NCBI GenBank assembly: GCA_947483645.1 | Contig: CANKLS010000019.1 | Coordinates: 1-22,403 of the forward strand | Direction: 5' to 3' | Length of the DNA stretch: 22,403 nt | Origin: Bradymonadales bacterium | GTDB taxonomy: Bacteria; Myxococcota; Bradymonadia; REDH01 | Shown: in pieces, positions 1-7,938 of the stretch | How the letters are laid out: every line of letters begins with the position of its first letter | Numbering within the stretch: position 1 is the stretch's first letter | Made by a program: the position numbers and the translations under genes | The notes under the pieces: model-generated | What the model was told of the DNA's origin: nothing | Databases searched by the model: none | The model's input: only the letters and a program-made list of their open reading frames with translations

Positions 1-929
1 ATGTCGCCCGCCGTCAGCCCGGTGTCTGCGTAGGCCTCCTTGGCCGCACGCTCGGTGATGCCCATCCGGGTGAAGTCGGAGACCTGCCCGAGCGCGCCGT
101 TCGACTGCGCGTAGGAGAGCACCTCAACAGCATCGTCCGGCGAGAGGCCGAGCGCGCGCAGCCCCTCTTCGGAGGCAAGGACCATGGCGGCTGCGCCGTC
201 AGAGACCTGCGAGCAGTCGCTGATCTTGAGGAAGGGCGAAAGGTCGGGGTTCTTCAGGAAGGTGGGGTTGCGGTCGTTGGCGGTCGCAGCCTGCTCGAAG
301 GTCATTGGCACGGCTTTCATATGGGCGTTCGGGTTCTTCGCCGCGTTGGCGTAGGCCTTCACAACCACATGGGCGACATCCTCCTCGGTCACGCCGGTCT
401 CTGCACGACAATGCATCGTGCGACGGGCGAACATGGCGGGGAAGGTGAAGTCGTCGAGGCCGCGCTCGGTCTCGTAGTGCGAGGCGCGGGCGAGGAAGTC
501 TGCACCCTCGCGCGCCGACACGGTGGTCTGGGCCTCGGCGCCGATGGCGAGCGTGATGTTGCGGCCGGCCTGAATGGCTTCGATGGCGCCAATCATGGCC
601 AGCGCACCCGAGGCACATGCGCCCTCCACGCGGGTGAAGGGGACACCCTCCAGACGGCTCTCCACGCGGGCAAGCATCGAGCCGAGGTGGCCCTGCTTGT
701 TGAAGAGTTCGCCGGCGAAGTTGCCGACATAGCCCTTCTCGATGCGGGCGGGTTCGAGGCCCGTCTCGGCAAAGAGCTTGGCAAGCACCTGCGCGAAGTA
801 CTCCTCGAGCGTTGGGTTCTCGCGCTTGCCGAAGTCGGCATGCCCCTTCCAGATGAAGTCGGGATGCGACTTGCCGATGAAAGGGGTGAGCGCACCGCCT
901 ACAAGGAAAACGCGACGAAGAGGCTTCAT
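1..929 (-). CDS. Thiolase-family acyltransferase (acetyl-CoA acetyltransferase, SCP-x-like), C-terminus cut by the window edge
   Basis: Reading the minus strand from ATG at 929 gives an uninterrupted frame of about 309 codons that is still open at position 1, so the C-terminal part is missing. The N-terminus (MKPLRRVFLVGGALTPFIGK) is typical of thiolases. The nucleophilic cysteine lies at residue 105 in the motif EGACASGALAM, followed by a helix like that behind the thiolase active-site cysteine and by the later conserved stretch SDGAAAMVLASEEGL. The second-half His and Cys motifs (GHP and CxG) would lie beyond the window and cannot be checked. A Shine-Dalgarno GGAG sits 7 bases before the ATG. 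Thiolases either cleave 3-ketoacyl-CoA or condense two acyl-CoAs. The insert after the N-terminus (SHPDFIWKGHADFGKRENP) and overall look suggest the SCP-x/lipid-transfer thiolase branch, but the exact substrate is open. It follows proB by 109 bases with no obvious functional link. Confidence 0.85.
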   Translation of the reverse strand, partial: MKPLRRVFLVGGALTPFIGKSHPDFIWKGHADFGKRENPTLEEYFAQVLAKLFAETGLEPARIEKGYVGNFAGELFNKQGHLGSMLARVESRLEGVPFTRVEGACASGALAMIGAIEAIQAGRNITLAIGAEAQTTVSAREGADFLARASHYETERGLDDFTFPAMFARRTMHCRAETGVTEEDVAHVVVKAYANAAKNPNAHMKAVPMTFEQAATANDRNPTFLKNPDLSPFLKISDCSQVSDGAAAMVLASEEGLRALGLSPDDAVEVLSYAQSNGALGQVSDFTRMGITERAAKEAYADTGLTAGD

Positions 930-1038
930 GAAGATGCTCCAGCAGAGTGAATGTAGGGCGAGCGGCGTAGGCCTGCCAGCGCCGCGCAGATAGTGAGTGT
1001 TGGGCGGTTTGGCCACACCTCGCACGAAACGCGGCGCG
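930..1038. other. Intergenic gap between proB and the thiolase gene
   Basis: This 109-base gap lies between two minus-strand genes. I see a Shine-Dalgarno sequence for the thiolase but no hairpin followed by a T run, and no convincing -35/-10 pair. Whether the thiolase has its own promoter cannot be decided by eye. Confidence 0.4.
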
Positions 1039-2277
1039 TCACTCGAGCAGCGGGTCCAGCGTTCCGGCAGCCCCGGTTTCGTCGAGCAACACCAGGTCGT
1101 CGCGATGGATGACCGCGTCGCCATTGGAGTATCCAAGCGTCTCCGCGATCTGCTCGCTTCGAAGGCCCCGAAGGCGACGAATCTCCGATGCAGAATAGGC
1201 CACGAGGCCGCGTGCAAAGGTGTTGCCCGCCTCGTTCTGGAGGTCGACCGCGGCACCTGGGCCGAAGTCGCCGCTCACCCCGAGCAGACCGCTGGGCAAC
1301 AGCGACTTGCCGAGCTCGCGGAGTGCGCGCGAAGCGCCGGCATCGACAGAGATCACACCGCTCGGACGGGCGCCAAACTTGATCCAACTCTTGCGGGCGC
1401 CGAGCTGTTGGTCGCGCGGTACAAGCAGGGTGCCGAAGCCCGGACCGCCGCTCAGCGCCGCGCCGAGTCCGCTGAGTTCGCGACCGGGCCCAATGATGGT
1501 CGGCACGCCGTAACCTGCGGCGATGCGCGCCGCCCGGATCTTGGAGGCCATGCCGCCCGTGCCAGGCCCCTCCTGGCTGGCGGGACCGGCGATGGCGAGC
1601 AGCCCCGGGTCGTCGGCAAAGGCCACCGCGATGGGGCTGGCGGTATTATCGCGGGTCGGGTCGGCATCGAAGACGGCGCTTACATCGGAGAGGATGATGA
1701 GCAGGTCGGCGCCGACGACGCTCGTGAGCAATCCGGCGAGCTGGTCGTTGTCGCCGAAGCGGAGCTCCTCGGTGGCCACCGTATCGTTCTCGTTCACGAT
1801 GGGGATGATGGAGGGTACGAGCTCCATCTCGCGGAAGGTGATGCGGGCGTTGAGGAACCGCTCCCGGTTGGCGATGTCGTCGCGCGTGAGCAGCACCTGG
1901 GCGACCTGCTTGCCGTAGAAGCCGAACTCTTCGCCGTAGAGGTGCATGAGGCGCGGCTGACCGATGGCTGCAAGCGCCTGCTTGGCTGATAGCGTATCGG
2001 TGCGACTCTCATCGGCACGGCGCATCGAGGCGATGGTGCGACGACCCACAGCCACCGCTCCCGAGGTCACCAGGACGATGTGGCGGCCGGGCACGTCGGC
2101 CAGACGAGCGATGGTCTCCACGATCGCGCAGAAGTTGTGGCGGTCGATCAGGTTGGCTGACCCGCCGACCAGGACATTCGAGCCAACCTTGATGACAATC
2201 CGTTTGGCCCGCGCCAGGCGAGCACGGGTCTCTGCTTCGGTCGCCGGGGCGACCCGCTCAACTTGAATTCTCGACAC
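1039..2277 (-). CDS. proB: Glutamate 5-kinase (first step of proline synthesis), with C-terminal PUA domain
   Basis: The product phosphorylates L-glutamate to glutamyl 5-phosphate, the committed step of proline synthesis in the cytoplasm. The amino-acid-kinase fold is clear: KRIVIKVGSNVLVGG (residues 25-39), VLVTSGAVAVG (68-78), the substrate motif VNENDTVATEEL (161-172), FGDNDQL (174-180), SDVSAVFDADPT (197-208) and GTGGMASKIRAARIA (239-253). Residues from about 305 form a PUA domain (SGVISVDAGASRALRELG and NTFARGLVAYSASEIRRL), as in most bacterial ProB proteins. From the chosen GTG at 2277 it is 412 residues, somewhat longer than E. coli ProB (367). No ATG lies between that GTG and the kinase core. 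The frame stays open further upstream, but that part reads antisense through the divergent gene and is discarded. proA is not adjacent in this window. Confidence 0.93.
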   Translation of the reverse strand: MSRIQVERVAPATEAETRARLARAKRIVIKVGSNVLVGGSANLIDRHNFCAIVETIARLADVPGRHIVLVTSGAVAVGRRTIASMRRADESRTDTLSAKQALAAIGQPRLMHLYGEEFGFYGKQVAQVLLTRDDIANRERFLNARITFREMELVPSIIPIVNENDTVATEELRFGDNDQLAGLLTSVVGADLLIILSDVSAVFDADPTRDNTASPIAVAFADDPGLLAIAGPASQEGPGTGGMASKIRAARIAAGYGVPTIIGPGRELSGLGAALSGGPGFGTLLVPRDQQLGARKSWIKFGARPSGVISVDAGASRALRELGKSLLPSGLLGVSGDFGPGAAVDLQNEAGNTFARGLVAYSASEIRRLRGLRSEQIAETLGYSNGDAVIHRDDLVLLDETGAAGTLDPLLE

Positions 2278-2356
2278 GGAGCAGACTCGGTTAGGGTTGA
2301 CGGGCGCACATCTTCGGGGCTTGAAGTCCCCATCGGCTACCACGCAAGGCCTCGTC
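2278..2356. promoter_or_regulatory. Divergent intergenic region between proB and the plus-strand DUF2723 gene
   Basis: The two genes face away from each other here, so this 79-base region should carry at least the promoters for both. A TTGACG (2297-2302) on the plus strand resembles a -35 box, but no good -10 lies 16-18 bases downstream. An imperfect dyad (GGGGCTTGAAGTCCCC, about 2317-2332) lies in the middle. The sites themselves are not resolved by eye. Confidence 0.35.
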
Positions 2357-4306
2357 GTGACAACGCGCTCCAACCATAACGCGACCATCGCCCTCTGGGT
2401 AGCGAGCTGGGTCGTGGCTGCGGTTTGCGTGTGGAACACCACGCCGGGGCTCGGGTGGCTCGACGCAGGCGATTTTGCCACCGCCGGCTTCACGCTTGGG
2501 GTGCCCCACCCGACCGGCTTTCCGCTCCTTACCCAACTCACCAACCTCGCCGGGCTCCTCCCGGCAGGAAGCCTCGGCGGGCGTTCCGCCTGGCTGTCAG
2601 GCGCTGCAACCGCCGCCGCCATCGGCCTGCTCGTCGCAGCCCTCTTCCGCGCACGGGCCTCGAAAGCGCTAGGCTTCGTCGTGGCAGTCGCGGCACTCCA
2701 TGGCATCGCGACGCTGAGCATCCATGCCCGCACCACCGAGGTCTACGGGCTCACGCTCCTGCTTGGCGCCGCCATCATCTGGCTGCTCGCGCGGGCCGAC
2801 GACCGACGCGATACGCCAGACCTCCGCCTCTCGCTGTTGCTCGGTCTCCTGCTTGGGCTCGGCTTCGCCCATCACGCTCTCTTCCGCCTCTGGGCGCCCG
2901 CCGTGGTGCTGTTGCATCTGCGTCAGCTTACGGCGCCGCGCCGCACACGCGCGCTCTGCCTCGGTGCGCTTGGGGCCTTCATTGGAGGCCTCACCAACCT
3001 CTATCTGGTTGCCGCCGCGCTCCGGGGAGGCCCCCACAACTGGGGCGACCCGTCTACCCTCCCCGCGCTGCTTCGGGTGCTAGCCGGCACCGAGATTCGC
3101 GAGGCCTTCACGGGCGAAATGGGGAGCCTTACCCACGCTTCCGAACACCTGCTGGAGGCGGTGGGGCAGCTGGGAGGCTTTGCGCCCATCATTGCGGCAG
3201 GCCTGTTGGTGTTGTTCGGCATGATGCGTTGGCGGCGAGGCGGCGAGCAGGCGCCCGCAGCGCTCACCGCGGTGGCCACGATGATTGCAGTCGAGGTCGT
3301 CTACGCCATCTTCCTCAACCCCATGGGGCTCCGCGATCTGCAGAACCTGCAGTGGACGGCGCTCCTGCTCCCGCTGCTTGGCATCGCCTGGCTCGAGCGC
3401 GCCGCAGGCCCCGCTACGGCTACGCGGTGGCTGCTTCCCGTCGCTGCGCTCGCCCTCGCCCTGCTGCTCCGGGCACCCACCGACGCACGCGCTGTGGGCC
3501 TCGCCGATGACTGGAGCTCGGAAGACCTCGCGTTGAGTGCCCTCGTGACTGCGCCCTCCGAGGCCGTTCTCCTCCCCGCGAGCGACAGCCTCATCGCCGG
3601 CACCCTCTTCCTGCAGGTCGCCGGCGACGCGCGCCCCGACCTCTACCTGCTCGGTCGTTCGCAGGCCTCGCGAGAGGCTTCGCTCAGCTACCTCGACGCG
3701 CGTCAGCCCTTCACGCTGCTCGGCGAACCGACAGAGAGGGGCGACGTCGCAGACCTCCGCCCCCGGTTTGACCGACTGCTCGCGCGGGCCGCCGCCGCGG
3801 GACACCCGGTGCTCTGGGAGCGCCTCACGCGCGACACAGATCTACCCGCAGCAACTTCGCTGACCGACTGTTGGCCTCTCGCCATCGCCACACCAGGCGG
3901 CAGCTGCCCCGTGGAGCGGCGCATCAGCACGGCTTCGCTTGACGTTGCCTTCGGTCAGGCCGCCAGAGCCACCTCAGGCGCAGCGCTCCCGCCCTACCGG
4001 AGTTGGCTCGCAGAGCAGCAGGGCGCGCGAGGCTCCGATGCAGCGCGTGTAGGCGACTGGCGAAGCGCCCTCCCCGCCTTTGCCGGCGCGGCGACACTCG
4101 AACCCTCCTCGAGCCGGATCTCTAACCTTGCCGTAGCGCTCGCAAACCTCGGGCGCTCCGACGAGGCCTTCGCTGCGCTCGAGGCGGCTTGGCCGCTCTA
4201 TCCGCAGAGCACCAAGCTCTGCAGCAACGCCGCCGCCTTCCCGACGACCAACCCCGAAGTCCGAGCCCGCTGGGCGGAACGCTGTCCGGCTCAACCCTCG
4301 GAGTAG
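2357..4306 (+). CDS. DUF2723-family polytopic membrane protein (GT-C-like), with C-terminal TPR-like tail
   Basis: The chosen start, GTG at 2357, gives 649 residues. It has AAGG about 8 bases upstream and begins just before the first membrane helix. A TTG at 2297 in the same frame is the main alternative and would add 20 residues that do not look membrane-related. The N-terminus carries the DUF2723 signature: an acidic loop after helix 1 (GWLDAGDFATAGF, residues 33-45) and PHPTGFPLLTQL (50-61). About ten hydrophobic segments follow, with GFAHHALFRLW inside the membrane region. The last ~60 residues (ISNLAVALANLGRSDEAFAA) look like one or two TPR units. DUF2723 proteins resemble GT-C glycosyltransferases that use lipid-linked sugars; this activity is inferred, not proven. 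It is the only plus-strand gene in the window, shares the family of the 7259-5433 gene, and ends in a 16-base convergent overlap with the aminotransferase gene at 4291. Confidence 0.8.
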   Translation: MTTRSNHNATIALWVASWVVAAVCVWNTTPGLGWLDAGDFATAGFTLGVPHPTGFPLLTQLTNLAGLLPAGSLGGRSAWLSGAATAAAIGLLVAALFRARASKALGFVVAVAALHGIATLSIHARTTEVYGLTLLLGAAIIWLLARADDRRDTPDLRLSLLLGLLLGLGFAHHALFRLWAPAVVLLHLRQLTAPRRTRALCLGALGAFIGGLTNLYLVAAALRGGPHNWGDPSTLPALLRVLAGTEIREAFTGEMGSLTHASEHLLEAVGQLGGFAPIIAAGLLVLFGMMRWRRGGEQAPAALTAVATMIAVEVVYAIFLNPMGLRDLQNLQWTALLLPLLGIAWLERAAGPATATRWLLPVAALALALLLRAPTDARAVGLADDWSSEDLALSALVTAPSEAVLLPASDSLIAGTLFLQVAGDARPDLYLLGRSQASREASLSYLDARQPFTLLGEPTERGDVADLRPRFDRLLARAAAAGHPVLWERLTRDTDLPAATSLTDCWPLAIATPGGSCPVERRISTASLDVAFGQAARATSGAALPPYRSWLAEQQGARGSDAARVGDWRSALPAFAGAATLEPSSSRISNLAVALANLGRSDEAFAALEAAWPLYPQSTKLCSNAAAFPTTNPEVRARWAERCPAQPSE

Positions 4307-5436
4307 AAGGCGGAGACCGCCTCCACCACATAGGACTGCTGCGCCTCTGTGAGCCCAGGGAAGATGGGGAGCGCGAGCGAGTCGCGCGTCGCAGCCTCCG
4401 CGTTCGGAAACGATGCACCCTGCGGCACAAAGGCAGCCAGCGAAGGCTGCTGCGCAAGCGTCTTGGGGTAGTAGACCGCACTGCCGATCCCGCGCTTGTC
4501 GAGGTAGGCCGCAAGCTGATCCCGCCGCGGTGCCCGCACCACGAACTGGTTGTAGACATGGTAGAAGCGACCATCCACACCGTCATCTGCCGGCAGCGCG
4601 AAGCCTTCAGGCAACGAGGCCGCAGCGAAGAGGGCACGGTAGCGAGCAGCGTTGCTCCGCCGCTCCGCTTCGACGGCGTGTAGGTCGGGGAGCTTGGCGC
4701 GGAGGATCGCGGCCTGCAGGCCATCGAGGCGGGCGTTGTAGCCAAGCACGACGCTGTTGTACTTCGCTGCGAAGCCATGCTGCCGGACCATGCGGAGCTG
4801 CTGGACCTCTGCCTCGGTGCGGACAAAGGCCATGCCGCCATCACCGTAGGCGCCCAGGTTCTTGGCCGGGAAGAAGGAGACGCAGGCCATGTCGCCGAGC
4901 GTGCAGACAGGCTGGCCGTCCAGTCGCGCGCCGAGGCCCTGCGCTGCATCTTCGATGATGCGCACATCGCTGCGACCAGCCGCCGCAAGCGCCGAACGAA
5001 GCGCGACAACATCGGCTGCGCGACCGAAGAGGTGCACGGCAATGACCGCCCGTGTCTGCGCCGTCAGCGCGCCGACCATCGCCTCCGGGGTCAGGTTGAG
5101 CGTCAGAGGATCCACATCGGCGAAGACGGGGCGGGCACCTACCAGCGCCACCGTGCTCGCCGTCGACATGAAGGAGTAGGCGGGCACTACCACTTCATCA
5201 TCGGGCTCGAGCGCCAGCAGGCGGAGAGCGAGCATGAGCGCGGCTGTTCCCGAGCTGGTTCCAACGCCTTGCCAACCCGGCACCTCGAGCCAGGCCGCGA
5301 GCTCTGATTCGAGCGCTGCTGCTTCGGGACCTAGGATGAACTGCTGGTGGTCTAGGCAGCGGGCAACCGCCTGCTCAATCTCTGGCTTGCGGCGAAGGTG
5401 GAGCAACTTCATGTCGAGCAAGGGGACCGTCATCAT
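4291..5436 (-). CDS. DegT/DnrJ/EryC1/StrS-family PLP-dependent sugar aminotransferase (second copy)
   Basis: This 381-residue protein is a fold-type I PLP enzyme of the family that aminates keto-sugars bound to nucleotides. Visible motifs are GTSSGTAALMLALRLL (residues 59-74), DEVVVPAYSFMSTASTV (80-96), PVFADVDP (103-110), AVHLFGRAADV (133-143), the cofactor aspartate in IIEDAAQGLGA (160-170, D163) and the internal aldimine lysine K192 in SFFPAKNLGAYGDGG. The frame remains open upstream, but the true start is ATG at 5436 (or the adjacent ATG at 5433). The start overlaps the TGA of the preceding DUF2723 gene as ATGA, which implies translational coupling. It is the last gene of the overlapping minus-strand run. 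The substrate cannot be told from sequence; a 3-keto- or 4-keto-NDP-hexose is usual for the family. Confidence 0.9.
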   Translation of the reverse strand: MMTVPLLDMKLLHLRRKPEIEQAVARCLDHQQFILGPEAAALESELAAWLEVPGWQGVGTSSGTAALMLALRLLALEPDDEVVVPAYSFMSTASTVALVGARPVFADVDPLTLNLTPEAMVGALTAQTRAVIAVHLFGRAADVVALRSALAAAGRSDVRIIEDAAQGLGARLDGQPVCTLGDMACVSFFPAKNLGAYGDGGMAFVRTEAEVQQLRMVRQHGFAAKYNSVVLGYNARLDGLQAAILRAKLPDLHAVEAERRSNAARYRALFAAASLPEGFALPADDGVDGRFYHVYNQFVVRAPRRDQLAAYLDKRGIGSAVYYPKTLAQQPSLAAFVPQGASFPNAEAATRDSLALPIFPGLTEAQQSYVVEAVSAFYSEG

Positions 5437-7259
5437 CGCGTGAGCCGTCGTCGAAAGGTGGGTGCAGGGGTAGGACGCAGCGCGTCGGCACGTCGGCGGC
5501 AACCCTCGGCCCGCTCGCTCATACCAATCGCCGAAAACGCGGAGGCGAGCTGTTCCCACGGCCGGACATAGTCCAGTGCAACCAACGCCGCCCAGCTTCC
5601 CTCGACCGCAGGATACTCCGGCAGCCAGTAGCGGTCGAACAGCTCCGCATTCAACCGCTCCACCTCCAGCGGGTGGGGCGGAGCTGCCCCGCGCGGCAGT
5701 ACGCGATGGAGAAGGCCGGTCGGGTAGGTGGCGAAGTTCTTCGGGATACCGGATGAGAAGAGGTTGGTCACAAACAGTGGCCGGCCTGCATTTAAGACGG
5801 CATCGGCGAGCGCTACCGTGCTGACGGTATCGCCCTCCGGCTCCGGCAGTTTCAGTCCTGTGAGCTCGGCCATGCGGTCCCGGTACCAATCGTAGTGCAT
5901 CATGGTGGGGTCGAGATACTGCACATCGGCCCGCTCACCCAGCGCGGCCTGATGGTAGAGGAAGCCGAAGAGCCTGTGATCCTCGGTGCCCATGATGACT
6001 GCACCGGTCGGCACAGAGACGAGGACATTCTCGACATAGCGAGAGACGTCGGGGCGGTGGTGCTCGCGGACCTGCTGAAACGACATCGCCGCTGCCAATG
6101 TGATGAGCGCGCCGAGAATCGAGAACTGAACATCGTTTCGCAGTTCGAGCCGCCGAAACCAACCCTCAAATCCAAGCGCGACAAAGACAGAGCCGATTGT
6201 CAGCGGCAGCAGATAGAACCGCTCTACGACGCGCGCTGCAACACCCACCGGCGAAAGATTCAGCCGCGAAACAAAGAGCGGGCCAACACAAACCAGCGTG
6301 ACAACGAGCAGGAAGACGGCAAGGCGGGGCGGCATCTGCGCAAAGCGGTGCTGGGCCGTCAGCAGCCAGACGGCGCCGCCCAGGAAGGCGATGAAACCGA
6401 CCCAGTGGGTCTGCTCCATGACTGCGATGGTGAGCGCGCCCACCTGGGTCCAGGCGTCAACCTTGTCTGCACGGATTCCGAGCTGCAGGGTGCCGAAGTC
6501 GACGCGAAGCAGGTGGTGCCACAGCCCCTGCAGTGTCGTGAAGTCACCCCAGACCCAGAGCGCCTCCGGATTGGCCGCCTGGCTTGAGAGGAGCGCGTAG
6601 GGGAGCAGGCCAACCAGCGCCGCCGCCAGTGCCACACCCAGCGCGCGCATTGGCGCTACCGACTCACGAATGCCGACCACCAACCCGTAAATGCCAATCG
6701 GCGCCATCAGCACAGCGGAGTGATGATTGGCGAGCGCAAGCCCTGCGAGCAGACCAAGCAGGGCTGCACGGAGAGCGCCGCGTTGCGGCGCGAAGGGCCC
6801 GGCAACCGCAACCATGGCGACGCAGAGTGCCGCGTTCAGCACAAAGACCTCCGGGCTGGTTGCCAGCGACCAGGTGAGCGGTGCGAAGGCCCAAAACACC
6901 ACCGCAACGCCCGCTGCCAGCGGCTCGGCACCCCAAGCGATAGCAGCACGAAAGAGCGCCACGGCAGCCCCCATCCCCATCACTGCCGTAAGGAACGAGG
7001 CCCGGGCCGCAGGCGATGCAATGGGCACAAAGTCCATCAGCCGAAGCAGCATCGTATAGAGCGGATAGCCGGGCGGATGCGCCACGCCGGGACCTCCCGC
7101 CAGCGTCGCAAACTCGCCCGCGTCGCCACCCAGCACCTCGGTGGAGAGCGTCGCTGTATAGACCACCGCGATGCAGCCGAAGAGCAGCACCATCAGCCCT
7201 TGGGGCCCCACCAGCCAGGCGAGGGTCTCGTGGCGCCCACCCTGGCCCTCGCTATGCAT
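5433..7259 (-). CDS. DUF2723-family polytopic membrane protein, putative GT-C-type glycosyltransferase
   Basis: This 608-residue integral membrane protein has the textbook DUF2723 N-terminus. After helix 1 (residues about 18-38) come LGGDAGEFATLAGGPGVAHP (43-62) and PGYPLYTML (63-71), then many hydrophobic helices (for example 88-108, 115-131, 138-155, 163-177, 207-224) and LANHHSAVLMAPIG (176-189). The soluble C-terminal part from about residue 400 carries no catalytic motif I recognise and ends in a short helical-repeat-like and basic tail. By family resemblance to GT-C enzymes, it may move a sugar from a lipid carrier to a substrate on the outer face of the inner membrane; that is inference. 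The ATG at 7259 overlaps the end of the upstream gene by 8 bases, and its TGA overlaps the next start as ATGA. It therefore sits firmly in the pilus-transporter/sugar gene run. Confidence 0.85.
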   Translation of the reverse strand: MHSEGQGGRHETLAWLVGPQGLMVLLFGCIAVVYTATLSTEVLGGDAGEFATLAGGPGVAHPPGYPLYTMLLRLMDFVPIASPAARASFLTAVMGMGAAVALFRAAIAWGAEPLAAGVAVVFWAFAPLTWSLATSPEVFVLNAALCVAMVAVAGPFAPQRGALRAALLGLLAGLALANHHSAVLMAPIGIYGLVVGIRESVAPMRALGVALAAALVGLLPYALLSSQAANPEALWVWGDFTTLQGLWHHLLRVDFGTLQLGIRADKVDAWTQVGALTIAVMEQTHWVGFIAFLGGAVWLLTAQHRFAQMPPRLAVFLLVVTLVCVGPLFVSRLNLSPVGVAARVVERFYLLPLTIGSVFVALGFEGWFRRLELRNDVQFSILGALITLAAAMSFQQVREHHRPDVSRYVENVLVSVPTGAVIMGTEDHRLFGFLYHQAALGERADVQYLDPTMMHYDWYRDRMAELTGLKLPEPEGDTVSTVALADAVLNAGRPLFVTNLFSSGIPKNFATYPTGLLHRVLPRGAAPPHPLEVERLNAELFDRYWLPEYPAVEGSWAALVALDYVRPWEQLASAFSAIGMSERAEGCRRRADALRPTPAPTFRRRLTR

Positions 7260-7932
7260 ACCGCACCAGCGTCAGCCAGAGGCAGAAGAGGAAGAGCGCG
7301 GCACCACCCCAGCGCAAGGCGAGTGGCCAGACAAAACTGCCGTCGGCGCGGAGACCAAACCAGGCAAACCCCGCTACCGCGCCCAGCCAGCCAACAAAGC
7401 CGACCGAACCGGCGAGCGCGAGCCAAGGATTGGGGCGGCGAGCCTCGTACCCATCGAGCTGTGCGAGATAGCGCGCCTGGTCGCCCGGCTGCGCCTTGCC
7501 CGAGGCGCGGCGCTCCGCCGCCATGCGTGCAGCAATCTCGGCATGGAGCCGGGGCAACCGCTCCGCGTGCGGCGTGAAGAGACCGCGGGTGAGCATGATC
7601 GAGGTGCGCGCGCTCCGGAGCGCTACGAGCGCCAGTTCGGCCTGACCGCTCGCATCGGCCTTGGCGACAACCTCATCGAGCAGGGTCAGACCGGCCTCAG
7701 AGCAGCTGTCGAGCGGGACATACCACTCCGCCGCGTGCCGAGCCAAGAGAAGCGCCGATGCCAAGTCACCCGATGCGAGAAACCCCTCTGCCGAGTGCAG
7801 ATCTCGGCGGCACGAGCCGGCGGCCCTACCGGCCGCTACCGCGAAGAGCGCCGCCAACAGCAGCACCACCACGCCCAGCCTCTTGGCGATTCGACCCGGG
7901 CCCCACGGCCGCTCATCAGGCGATTCGAGCAT
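7252..7932 (-). CDS. Uncharacterised inner-membrane protein with three predicted membrane helices
   Basis: I do not recognise this 226-residue protein. It has a basic, proline-containing N-terminus, a membrane helix at about residues 18-36, a middle region (40-160) rich in short amphipathic helices such as HSAEGFLASGDLASALLLARHAAEWY that looks TPR-like, and two closing helices at about 169-193 and 203-224. The middle region contains two cysteines (C41 and C77) that could pair if it lies outside the membrane. The gene begins 6 bases after the ABC permease stop and overlaps the following DUF2723 gene by 8 bases, so it is almost certainly co-expressed with both. Its position suggests an accessory part of the transporter or of the glycan machinery, but nothing in the sequence proves either role. 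Confidence 0.72.
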   Translation of the reverse strand: MLESPDERPWGPGRIAKRLGVVVLLLAALFAVAAGRAAGSCRRDLHSAEGFLASGDLASALLLARHAAEWYVPLDSCSEAGLTLLDEVVAKADASGQAELALVALRSARTSIMLTRGLFTPHAERLPRLHAEIAARMAAERRASGKAQPGDQARYLAQLDGYEARRPNPWLALAGSVGFVGWLGAVAGFAWFGLRADGSFVWPLALRWGGAALFLFCLWLTLVRYA

Positions 7933-7938
7933 ACAGCC

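Noticed and set aside
997..1989. A 330-codon plus-strand open frame opposite proB
   Set aside because: proB motifs on the minus strand explain the sequence; the plus-strand product resembles a GC-rich antisense translation.
2278..2736. N-terminal extension of proB to 2736
   Set aside because: The extra 150 residues run antisense through the DUF2723 gene and do not belong to the ProB family; GTG 2277 is the sensible start.
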